Source: Tetrahymena elliotti 4EA (lineage: Eukaryota > Ciliophora > Oligohymenophorea > Hymenostomatida > Tetrahymenidae). Taken from it: DNA of 64,000 nt. The notes under the pieces are model-generated. The model ran no database searches, had not been told where the DNA came from, and saw nothing but the letters and a program-made list of their open reading frames with translations. Below are positions 14,548 to 25,251 of the stretch, piece after piece. Position numbers and translations under genes: made by a program. The DNA lies in assembly GCA_000231825.2 (NCBI GenBank), contig JH720301.1, positions 124,001 through 188,000 of the forward strand. Direction: 5' to 3'. Numbering within the stretch: the stretch's first letter is position 1; each line of letters starts with the position of its first letter.

Positions 14548-14620
14548 GGGGATCTAGCTCAAATGGTAGAGCGCTCGTTTAGCATACGAGAGGCACTGGG
14601 ATCAATGCCCAGGTTCTCCA
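14548..14620 (+). tRNA. tRNA-Ala (anticodon AGC)
   Basis: All four arms can be folded. The acceptor strands are 14548-14554 and 14613-14619 with discriminator A at 14620. The D arm is 14557-14560 with 14569-14572. The anticodon stem is 14574-14578 with 14586-14590, and the loop TTAGCAT gives AGC at 14581-14583. The T arm is 14596-14600 with 14608-14612, with the A-T-C-A-A-T-G loop usual for Ala. There is no intron, and CCA is not encoded. The acceptor stem has one G-T pair and one T-T mismatch (position 6 against 67). The anticodon is an ordinary Ala one and is not one of the glutamine tRNAs that read TAA/TAG. Confidence 0.95.
14555..14609 (+). promoter_or_regulatory. Internal RNA polymerase III promoter (A and B boxes) of tRNA-Ala
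   Basis: The A box TAGCTCAAATGG is at 14555-14566 and the B box GGATCAATGCC at 14599-14609. They fit the usual type 2 pol III consensus except that the B box has ATCAA where TTCGA is most common. The central A for G change lies within the T loop. Confidence 0.7.
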
Positions 14621-15754
14621 ATTTTTTTATTTTTGGTATTTTGATTAAATATTCAAACTGAGTTAATTAAAAAAACTTAAAAGTAAAAATTACATCTTTT
14701 TGATTGAATTTTAAAAAAAACAATTACAATACCTGAAAATTCAAAGCAGTATTTTTTAAATTTTATCAAAAATAAAAATATCACATTTTGTTTTTTTTGT
14801 ATTTTACCAATAATATTTATAAAGAATATGACCAAGTATTAAGCTGTTTTAATTAAGGAAATAATTTAAAATATTCAAGTCGCTTTTTATTTTTGGTGAA
14901 AATGAAATTTCCAAATTTTAAAAAATTTTGGTGAGGTTTAACAAAATTAATTGTAGGTTCTTAATTTGTAAAAATGATTCTGAAAAATTGAACTTTTAGA
15001 AAAAGAAATAAGTGAATAACTTAACTTAAGAATTTTAGCTCGACCTATTTTTTAAGATTTGTCTATTATATGAATAAATAAAAATCAGATTATTTATAGA
15101 ATCTTTTATTTGTTTAGAATGAATGGATTATAAATTAAATGAAATAGCTACTGAATGGAAATAAATAAATAGTATAGACACAGGAAGATGTCTCAGAAAA
15201 TTGATGAATAAAGTGATAGATTATTTTTAAATATGTGAATCTAAATAAGGTGTTTGAAAAGTAAATACATGTCATTTTAATACATAAACTAGATACATAT
15301 TCAACTAAAAATGTTTATTTATTATAAAGTAAGATGTTTATTGTTTATATTTTGTTGTTAGTTTTTGATAGATAGATAAATAAATGGATAATAATTAAAA
15401 CATGAGTGCTATTTATTTTACAGATTTTAGTTGGAGAAAGGATCAGGAAAGTATGCAAGTATATAAGCCGAAATAGTAAAATCAAGTAAAGAGTGGTTTT
15501 TAATTTTTTAATGTAATTCAAGAATCAGAAAGTAGGTAGGTATTTTTAATATTATAGTAGAAGAAGAAATAATAAATGCTTTCTAAAAAATGTTATTTTT
15601 AACTTTTCAACTAGCAACAAGAAATTAAATGAATGAATGAGTGATTGAATGATTGCTTTATTTCATATAATTCATATATTAAAAAATAAGAAGCACTAGA
15701 TAAATAGACTCTAAAAAGTTTGGGTGATCACTGCTTTTGCAGCTTTCAAATCAT
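14621..15754. other. Intergenic region with simple tetranucleotide repeats
   Basis: No gene is visible. There are short runs of tetranucleotide repeats: GATA/AATA type at about 15367-15390 and AATG type at about 15627-15654. The right part is the 3' flank of the Mpv17-family gene. Confidence 0.45.
14622..14628 (+). terminator. Pol III terminator of tRNA-Ala
   Basis: Seven T residues begin two bases after the end of the mature tRNA, the standard pol III stop signal. Confidence 0.8.
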
Positions 15755-16420
15755 TCAAAATGCGAGCATGGCACCCTTGTACATATTGTTGCTTTCTTTT
15801 TGTAAAGAAGGTTTTTCAATAACAATAGGAGTGTGGTGGATTGCTGAAATATAAGCATTCCAAAATACACTAACAAAGTTAACACAAAGGGCTTGCATGT
15901 GGATAGGAACGTATCTAAAATTAAAGAATTGAACCCATGGCCATACAAAAATATCACTGACGCAACATTAAACAAAATCTTCTTTGATTTTGTTAGAATT
16001 ATCAGAGATAGATTTGCCTCCCAAAAGAGTCATGGCAACTAAAAAGCTTGAGTATTAAATACCACTTCCAACTACTTAGTCGATAGCAATTTTCTTGAAT
16101 AATTGAGCCTTACAAGCTTCAATAGTAATGGGAGCGATTTTTGGTAAAGCATGGGTATACCATACATAAGTAAATGGTCCCATAAAAGTAAGTCCATATA
16201 AGCACATGTGAGCGATACGCATTTTGTTGATAGGAGTAACTTAATAGTTGAGTTCACCTTTGTGTTCTTTTCTTTCATAGTAGCGGTCAATTTGTTGAGT
16301 GAGTAAGTCACCAGCTCCAAACAAAAAACCAGTGCTTATAATAATAGATTTGGCAGGATTTTATTCAGTGTACTTATTGTAACATTCAACCAGTCTCAAT
16401 AAGGATCTAATCATCTTCAT
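15755..16420 (-). CDS. Mpv17/PMP22 family membrane protein
   Basis: Members of this family are small four-helix proteins of the mitochondrial inner membrane (Mpv17, Sym1) or peroxisomal membrane (PMP22). They are thought to form channels or help maintain organelle metabolites and mtDNA. The single exon gives 221 residues, starting M-K-M-I-R-S-L-L and ending G-A-M-L-A-F, close to the usual 170-220. Family signatures visible are G-D-L-L-T-Q-Q near residue 37, R-I-A-H-M-C-L-Y-G with G-P-F-T-Y-V-W-Y near 65-80, D-Q-V-V-G-S-G near 105, and W-P-W-V-Q-F-F-N-F-R-Y-V-P with W-N-A-Y-I-S in the last third. It uses TAA for Gln in places. Its codons are slightly less AT-biased than its neighbours, which suggests good expression. 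The organelle cannot be decided from sequence alone. Confidence 0.92.
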
Positions 16421-17605
16421 TTTATTTAGTAATTTTTAAGAGTTTAAATACTTTTATTAATGATAAAGTCCTCAGCGGGGTTAAGGGGTTTGATAATTGT
16501 GAATAATTAAAAGAAATGTATGAACTTTGTTTTTAATTTATGAATTCTTTCTCTTTTTTTTGTTTATAAGAAAAACAAATATTGATACGAGTGATGGGTT
16601 TTTGTTTGATTTTTGATGTATTTTCTTTTGCTACTTTTTTTATTTTTTATCTAAAGTAAAATTTGATTGATAAATTAATTATGAGAAGTCCTTTCACCTA
16701 GATTATTTAAACCCAAATGAAAGTCATTAACATACTTATTTTAAAAATAATACGTATTTAATTAAAAAGGTGAAATTTACTTATCCTCCTTATCTAATAA
16801 CTGGTTTTCTTTTACTTTTCTATCCTTTCATCTATCTATTTATAATTTTTTCATTGATTCTGAGAGTTATAAAGTGCCACTATTTATTTTTAATTTTGTA
16901 ATAGAATCCTTCTATTTTTTTTTAATTATCTTCTGCTTCCAAGAAATATTCTTTTATTTTTTTTCCATTTATTTTACTAGAAAAGAATAAAGCTTTAAGT
17001 AAGTTTCATTCAATAATAACTTTCTTTATTTGATTCACCTCAACTCTTTAACTCTTACTTAACATTCAAATTAATTAATAAATTATTTAATAATTATGAA
17101 TTAGATAATCTCTTCTCTTTCAAAAGCTGTTATTTGTCATAATATTTTTAATAAAGATATTAAATTGAAATTGAATTTAATAGAAAAATAACTGTATTCC
17201 CTTAATATTTTTGCATCCATGAATAAACCTTGATAAATTATATCCTTTTTTTAATTTTATTATTAGAACTAACTGCTGTTTAACATTTAGATTGATTGAT
17301 TCAGTAACTCATATAATTTTTTTACCACTTTATAATTTTGATTTAATTCACTGATCAAAATTAAGCTAGTGAGCGTCCTTAGATTTTTTTAGATTGAATA
17401 ACAATTATATTAGATTTTGATCAATATTTATTTAATATTTAAAGGAATCTTTAGCCAAATACATGAAAAGTAACTATTTTTAGAGAAGAAATTAATTTTT
17501 ATTGAATGAATGTAAATCTTATTCTATCCAATAAAAACCTTAATCAATTTTATAATTTAATAGAATCTATAAATATCATTCAAATATACCAACCATAGTC
17601 CCAAA
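16421..17605. other. Divergent intergenic region, about 1.2 kb
   Basis: It lies between the start of the Mpv17-family gene and the scramblase-like gene and should carry both promoters. A 44-codon frame at 17096-17230 (starting M-N-Q-I-I-S-S-L-S-K) has some coding character and could be a small upstream exon or ORF, but there is not enough to call it. Confidence 0.4.
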
Positions 17606-18430
17606 ATGTTGATTAATTTATCTATTAAAAAAAAGATATTTAGCTCTCTAAATTTTTAAAAACTATTCTAAAAATAAAATTATTGCTTTTATGCAAACTC
17701 AAAAAATCTAAGTTGTCTAGAAAATGTTGATTCAATCATAATTAAATAAGAAAATAACATTGGGGACATAGGATTAGGCTTGAGTGAACCATTTATGTAC
17801 AAATACACTGCTTATGAATTTGATCAATAATATTAGCAGACTAAACAAAAACTTCTTTATTTTAAAGAGATAGATTAGCCCTACACAAATTACTATGCAG
17901 GAAATCGAAGATAAATTAATATAGATGTTTGTGAGCCTTACTCTATTAAAAAACTGCTTAGATTTACTAAGCCTATCCAATTTTCTTTTTTAACTAAAAA
18001 TAGACCTTTTTTGTAGCTAGAGTATTGTGATGAAGATTAAAACTTTTAATTTTTAGGAGAAATAAGGTCTCCCCATTCTTGGAAGACATTTAATTATTAA
18101 ATATATGATGAATAGTATTCTTTAGAATACAGTATAGTAGCTGATATAACAATATAAAAGCTTCTATCTAGATTTAAGCTAAAATAATACATGAAATCTC
18201 ATTATTTAATTTATGAAAAAGAGAACACTCATAAAAGAGTTGGATCTATAACTAGTTTATTTTATTATCATGAAAGAAGAAACATTACAGTTGGTGAACT
18301 TTTTTTGATCAAGTTTCCAAACAACAGCTCTATTGAGTAAAAATGTAGAATAATAGGTATGTCCATACTCAATGATTTTTGGGTTTATGGAGGACTTCCT
18401 AAATTTTAACTTGCTTACACTTTGGCATGA
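17606..18430 (+). CDS. Scramblase-like protein
   Basis: The frame is open from the ATG at 17606 to TGA 18428-18430 without introns, giving 274 residues. Phospholipid scramblases move lipids between membrane leaflets or act as membrane-bound regulators. Matches to the family layout are E-P-Y-S-I-K-K-L-L-R-F, then F-L-Q-L-E-Y-C-D-E-D followed by F-L-G-E-I-R-S-P-H-S-W, a G-S-I-T-S-L-F strand, and the end segment G-E-L-F-L-I-K-F-P with I-I-G-M-S-I-L-N-D-F-W-V-Y. This last part corresponds to the conserved hydrophobic C-terminal helix. The first 60 residues are not conserved and the true start could be the in-frame ATG at 17795. The similarity is judged by eye from pattern, so the assignment is moderate. 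Confidence 0.6.
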
Positions 18431-20331
18431 TAAGATGGATAAATAAATATTGATTAATCACTAAACAAAATAAGTTGATATTTTTTAAGACTCAAGATCT
18501 TCAAAAATAAACAAAGAAATTATTGCTAATAATAGACATTTTAATTTTTCAAGAATTTTATAAATTATAAATAATGGCAATAAAAAATTATTGTTGCTGA
18601 AAATAGTTTATTTGGCAAAACAATTCTTATTTAAAATAAAAAAACAAATAAATTTATTTAAGCTATTTTGTCTAATTTATATTCAATGTTCACATTTAAA
18701 ACAACTTGATTTAGAAAATTTAAGTAATGAATATCATTTTATAGTTTAATATTTTTAAATGTTGATGAATAATTTATTTTCAATAAAAAGGCCTTGATAA
18801 ACTTACTAGTAAAGAAATGTAAATAAAAATAATAAAAAATAAATTTTTATAAAAAATCTTCTGACTTTGAGTAAAAAATATTAAAAATCTAAACATTTAT
18901 TTGAATACTAATTTTCCATAATGCTTCATAAATAAACTATTCAAAAATCTAAAATGTGATTATTTATATTTTTAGAAGATAAACTTTAGATTTTTATTTT
19001 CACAAATAATTTCTTAAATCTATTTTAAATATCTTTTAGTTGAAATCTGATTTTTTTGTTACTTTATTGATATTGATGGATATTAGTTTTTTTTTTGTAT
19101 ATTTTGAAAGCAAAATGAGATATTTAATCAAATATAACATTTTAAAGTATTTCTGATTTTATCATTATATTTAAAAAGATACCTACTGTTTAATCTGCTA
19201 AATAATTTAGTTTACTTTATACTTTTAATTGTTTTTATTTAAAAATTTGAGAAAGTTTTATTTATAAAACTACTTTAAATAATTTTGATAGTTTTTGAAT
19301 AAATTTACAATATATATTTTTATTTTATAAATTAATATTATCTTACTATTTAAATTTTCTAAATATATTAATATTTTTGATAGAAATGCTGTCTGATCTT
19401 ATCAAAGGTTTCAATTGTTTTATACTGAACAGAATCTTTAGAATATGTCTTAATTTATGAGTTTTGATAGTTAAATAAGATATTTAAAAATATTAAAAAA
19501 ACTTTTTAATTTCAAGGATGTGAAAGAATAGATGTTCTTAGATTAATGAATTTTAAATAATGATGTTAATAGGTTAAGTATTTTTAGTAATGAATGGAGT
19601 AAAATATTTTCAAAATTGATAAAATATTACTTTGAAGACTATAAATAGTTTTTGATCTTTAAACAAAAAGTAATTTAATTATTTTTGGAGAACTAAAAAT
19701 TATAAATTAAATGTAAATATTTCTTAATTTTTAAATCACAAAATAAGTGATTATTTATTCAATAAAGACAATAAATTTTATATACATTAAATTTTAATAA
19801 AAATAAATAAATATTTATCAATTTTCTGATAAATAAGAATTAACATTTTAAATAAAATGTAGATTATTGAGTAAAATTTATGTGTAAATTTTAAAAAAAG
19901 ACAAATTTAATAAATTTGATTTTTTTGTAATTTAAACACTAAAACAAGTATAAGATTCAGGTAGTTATTATAGTAATAAGGAATTCGAAGAAGAAGAATC
20001 ATATAGATCCAAATTTTTATTTATTAATTTTCTATGTTTATTTAGTGCTAAAGTATGTTTTGATTTTTGTTACTTTAATAAAATTATGATATAAAAAATG
20101 ACTATTGATTGGTAAGCATTACTTTTTTTGGGTCTGTGTGTGTGTAATTAAATAACTTTTTGTATGGCAAAGATGAAGATACTAAGAAAATACGATTATT
20201 ATTAATATTCATATCAAGCTTTTGCCTTTTTATTGTAAAGCAAAACAAAAGTAATTTGCTTAATGCTTTTTAATTTTGTTATTGATTTAATTAGTAAGTA
20301 AAAAGCAAATTAAACATTCATATTCATATAT
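18431..20331. other. Long AT-rich intergenic region, about 1.9 kb
   Basis: This is the longest gene-free stretch. Frames here stay open only because TGA is rare in AT-rich DNA. I see no supported gene. A short TG dinucleotide run is at 20135-20145. The right end is the 5' flank of channel 2. Confidence 0.5.
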
Positions 20332-23300
20332 ATGAGCGCTGAAGAAAAGTTTTAATAAATAAATGATTTGCAGGGGGTTATTCAAAAGTTACCCTCAATA
20401 AATAATTCAAATATTGAGCTTATTTTTAATGAATAAAGTTCTTCTGAACCTAAGATTGGGAGTAGCCTTAGATTTGGAGATAATAAGCGGAGATTGTTGC
20501 TTGATGAAAATTCATCACCCATGCAACCAAAAAATGAAATATAGCAGGAAGTTGTTAATCCATCCAATCATAGTTTTTTTTAGGCAAAAAAAGTGAGATA
20601 AAAACTAGAAGAAAGCCCTAAAAAAATATAATTACAGCCAATAAATTTAGGAAACTTTTAATTGAGTCCTTCTCCTTAGAATTCCCTTTTTAAGAACTCT
20701 CCTGAGCCAGAAAAATTTTCACAATTACAAAGTTAGCTTAATAATGAAGTAGGATTAAATAAATAAATACATATTACATTTACTTCAACTCCGAAACCAA
20801 GACTTTCATTAAAAGTTAGCTTAATGGCTAAAAGATTTGCATAGAAATTTAGATTAAAGTCAAGTAGTGTTTTGTTTTCAAAGCTGACATAGAAGTAATT
20901 AAAAATGATTGGGGATCTATCATTTTCTATAAGACATCATAAGTAAGTTATGGTAACAATATATAAAATGTTTATGTTAATAAATCTACTTTAAAGTGAA
21001 GAAATAAAAAAACATATTTTTATTTTTTAAACAAAAAGTAAAAGGAGATTAATAAATGCAGTCATCTAATTATTTAATTGAAAAGTAAGCATTTAAAAGC
21101 ATTTTTCTCAATTATTTGGCAGATTTTTAAGAAAATTTATGAACTTTTTTGTGCAATTCTTTTTTTTAAAGTAAAATATTTTTTAAAATAAGATATGTTG
21201 ACCACCTTCATTCGATAAGAATCTTTTGTATTTGATCCAGTATGCTTTCTTTTACTTCTAGTGGTTAATTTAATATATTTTATTTAAAGAATTCTAATTT
21301 TTAAATCTTATGGAGCATCTGGACATTTATCTATACAATAATCCTTTTCATTATTGTTCCTGTTAAATTTTGTATGGGTGTTAATATATTTTACTATTAT
21401 GATATTATTGTTCAACTTTGTATGGCCTTTATGACTATCAACATCCTCATTTAAATGAATCAGGTAAATATTTAAAAAACAATTTCATTTTTTACTAACT
21501 AACTAAATAACTTACTCACTAAAATTAATTTTATAAAGGCTATATACAAAAGAGGTATTCTAATTAGAAAGAGAATGTAAATTATAAAAAATTATATTCT
21601 CAAAGACAAATTTTGGTAATAATTAATATTCGAAATCTGTTAGAAGAATTTACTTTTTCTTATTTAAAGGATTGATTTCATTATTTTAGTCTTTTACTTG
21701 GCTTCTTTAAGTTCTAAGGATAATTAGTTTTTATAGTTACCTATTATTTTAAAACTTGGATATGTTTTAAATATGTATGATAAAATAATGAATATGCTAG
21801 AAATTAAATAGAAATACAAACACTATGGAATATTCCTAAAGATATTTTTTCAAATTTTATTAATTGCTCATCTGACAGGATGCTTTTTTATTAAGATTGG
21901 TCTAGGAAATTAAGATGAAAGTAATTGGATTGCTAGATTAAAAATATCTTATAATGATTACACTAGTTTATACTCTTCAGCTATTTATTGGTCTGTTATT
22001 ACCATGCTTACTGTTGGTTATGGAGATATTACACCTGTAAGTATAGGTTTGATTTTTATTTTAAAATAACATGAAGAATAATTTTATTCTTATAAAAAGA
22101 TGAAAAGATTTATGTCATTTTTGTAAGTCTAGTTTCTTGTGGAATTTTTGGTTACTCTCTGAACACAATAGGTAATTAAATTAGTTACTTCTTATGCTTT
22201 GTTGACCACTTATTTACATATTTTTAGGATATATATTAAAGACTAAGGAGGATAATAAGGCTCAATTCTAGAATAAAATAAATGATTTAAGTCATTTTAT
22301 GAAAAAGAGACAAGTTAATAGAGATTTAAGAGATCAAATTTTTAAGTATTTTCATTATATGCACAAAGAGCAAATATATGAAAGCAGTAAGGTTTATAGC
22401 CTGATTAATGAACTCCCAGATAAAATTTTTAGCAACTTTTAAGTTGAATTGTACTAAAAAATGCTAAAAGAGCAACCTTTTTTTAAAAGCACATTTAGTG
22501 AGAACTTTATTCTTAAAATATGCTAATCAGTTAAAGAAATGAGAATAGGTCCTGAAATGAACCTAAATGAAGTAGAGAAGTTAAATGAAGCAAATACCAT
22601 CCCACTACACCAGAAGGTTTACTTTGTTATGAAAGGAAAAATTTCTCAACAAGCAGGAATTTAACAGGACAGGGTAATCAAAACTTATGAAGTAATTAAT
22701 TAATTATTTAATAGAAATAGATAGATGAAGTCAACAAATACTTCTAAAAAATTTAATGAAATTTAAAGTGTTCGAGGGAGGTTAATAATATTATATTTAT
22801 AATATCAAAGAAAGGGGAATGCTTTGGCTTATCAGAATTCATTTGTGGATAGACATAAGGAATAAATACAATTTATAGAACAAAAAGTGTTGTCATTCTT
22901 GCATACATAGATAAATCAAAATTCCTCTAACTTCTTGAATAATTTCCAGCAGACAAGGTTAAAATTAGAATAAATAAAATGGATAATATTTAATTTTTTA
23001 AATAATTAAAACAGGAAAACTTCTTTATGATTAAAGATAAGATTTCATTCAATAATTAATATGATCTAAATAAGTTGAGATGCCTTGCTTGTTCAAATGA
23101 AAATCACAGTGCATAATTCTGTGATAGAATTCATTTAAAACCAAATTTAGATAAACTTATCTTTTAATTTAATACTTCAATAAAATAGGAAAGAAAAGCT
23201 TTTGAGAGAAGTGATTAAAAAAGATATAATTAATATGCATGCATTAATTATGAGTTAGATTCTGAAAATTAAGAGGAATTCGAATAAGTTAGGAAAGAAT

Positions 23301-24655
23301 ATATAACTTAATATACTTCTCATAAAATACCAACAGATAACAAATAAGTATCTCAATATCATGGCAATAAACATCATTCTTACAGCTCAAATGTATCCTT
23401 TTAGATTAAAGACCATAATAGATAGAGTACTAGGATCAATAAGCGCAAAAAAACAAACTAAAGTGTTGCAATGAAAGAAGGATCTTAAGATAATAGAAAA
23501 CCTATTGTAAAAATTAAAGAATATAAGGGATAAAATTCTTTAGGTAATTCAGCAAATGATTTTGATTTGATATCTCTTCAAAACAGATCAAAGAGGTCAC
23601 ACTCTGAATTACAATTTCAACCTGACCAATTATAATTAGGTTCTCATTAAATGATAGCATACCTCTCACCTCGTAATGGAAATAATTAGCCGTAGAGCTC
23701 TAATAATAACTAAATTAGTATGACTAACTTAGCAGTCAGCAATAATATTTAAAGTAATCCTCATTCATCAAGTAATTTTATTAACCCTTCAGGATTTTCA
23801 GTTGCATAATCAAATATAGAATCTTCGTAGAACCCTCATTAGTAATCAATAAAAGAAATGAATATAAAAGGAAATGATATTTACTTTAATAAAGAAGAAT
23901 ATTAAGACGGCTCTTTATATAAAGAGGAAGATGCTTAAATAAGTTAAAGTTTTAATTCTCTTTACAAAAAAAGAAATAATTAGAAAAAGTAATCCAAGAA
24001 ATTGAAAGGAAGTGCAGCAGTGTTCAATATGGATGATCTAAAAATTAAAAAAAATAATAATAACAATATTATTACAGTTTCAAATAAATAAGTGTCTCAA
24101 ACATATTTGCCTGAGGTACAATAGACTAATTAAGAAGATTAACTTACAAGTTCTATAAATACTTATAACTAATTAAGCAGCCATACTAATATCTAGAGCT
24201 AAACAAATATATAAAATTAATTTGCTTCAAAAATCTAAGACTTATCCACAGCATCATAATAAAATGCTCCAGATTTCTAATATTTCTAAGAAACTCACTA
24301 GAGCTAAAAGTATTTAGATTATGAAGATTTTGTAGATGAAGAAGAAGGTCCATAAGCTGACATTATGTAGCAATGTCGTATATAAAAGATATAATTTTTG
24401 GAATCTAAAATATTTGATATAGATGAAAAAAGAACATATGTAATATACTTCCCAGATTCCAATGTAGATATAGTTATATCGAAATTACAAAAACAGCCTG
24501 TTATTCCTATTTTAAGAAGCCCTAACAAGAATGCTAGAAAATCAAGTAGATTTAAATCTACATTTATGACTCCTTTGATGCTAGGTAAAAAATCTGCAGA
24601 AACTTCTTCCTTATTTTCTAAATTTTAATAAGCACCTTTAAAAATGTATTGTTGA
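20332..24655 (+). CDS. Voltage-gated K+ channel with CNBD and CCHC zinc knuckle (channel 2)
   Basis: A paralogue of the channel at 6986-11051. It starts M-S-A-E-E-K-F at 20332 and stops at TGA 24653-24655. The N-terminal 200 residues are Ser/Pro/Gln-rich. The pre-S1 motif ends L-F-S-K-L...I-G-D-L-S (about 20870-20930). Six-transmembrane core at about 21190-22190, with an S2-S3 loop containing Y-K-R-G-I-L-I-R-K-R. The filter is T-V-G-Y-G-D-I-T-P, with GYGD at 22016-22027. A C-linker and a CNBD follow (about 22450-22960, with G-E-C-F-G-L-S-E-F in the cassette), then the linker K-D-K-I-S-F-N-N-Q and the zinc knuckle at 23081-23122. About 400 Ser/Gln/Asn-rich residues lead to a conserved C-terminal motif with Y-V-I-Y-F-P at about 24440-24460. 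The mRNA must remove several 60-90 nt introns. Expected location is the plasma or ciliary membrane. Confidence 0.9.
23081..23122 (+). other. CCHC zinc knuckle of channel 2
   Basis: The codons read C-L-A-C-S-N-E-N-H-S-A-Q-F-C, an exact CX2CX4HX4C. It lies about 25 codons after the end of the CNBD, preceded by a linker resembling that of channel 1. Confidence 0.75.
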
Positions 24656-25251
24656 TTGATAGAACAACCTTTCATGATAATATTTTATTAAAAATCCTTT
24701 TAAATCTTTATTCTGAACAAATAAGTTTAAAAATAAAAACTTTGTTTTGAAATCAAAAAAACTTAAAAAAAAATTATCAAATGCTTATTTTATAAAAATT
24801 TGAATGAAAAAATATAAAGTATTAATTCATTTTGTATTTTATCTCTATTTTAATTTCTAAATCAAAAATTTTCTGAATGAGGAGATATAAACTAACTGCA
24901 TGTTCAGAAATATTTGCTCAAATTAAAAAAATACTTCAATTTTCGTTTTATTTTTCTTTTAAATTTTAAAGAGAGTAAGTAACCCACATAAAAATTTATC
25001 TTTTATTTGAGATGAAAAAAATGAATCAAATTTATTGCCTTCTACTTGAAAGAAAACTCCTACTTATTTATTATCAATGTATATTATTAGAAGTAATTTA
25101 GTAACTACAAAAAAAATATCATAAAGTTTTTAATTTAAGACAAAAACCTAAAAGAAGAAAGTAGACTTTTCATATTTCTAAAAAAACAAAATCATAAATA
25201 CAAAACTGTTGAATAAATTTAACATAAATTTCACAGCATTGAACAGGAATT
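24656..25251. other. Spacer between tandem channel genes 2 and 3
   Basis: About 600 bp of AT-rich DNA between the stop of channel 2 and the start of channel 3 on the same strand. I see no gene in it. Confidence 0.5.

Noticed and set aside
14548..14620. tRNA as a candidate for a glutamine tRNA reading TAA/TAG
   Set aside because: The anticodon is AGC and the arms match Ala. No tRNA with UUA or CUA anticodon is present in this window.
15350..15660. Tetranucleotide repeat tracts as a possible minisatellite or mobile-element end
   Set aside because: They are short, imperfect and lack terminal repeats or target duplications. They are ordinary simple-sequence DNA.
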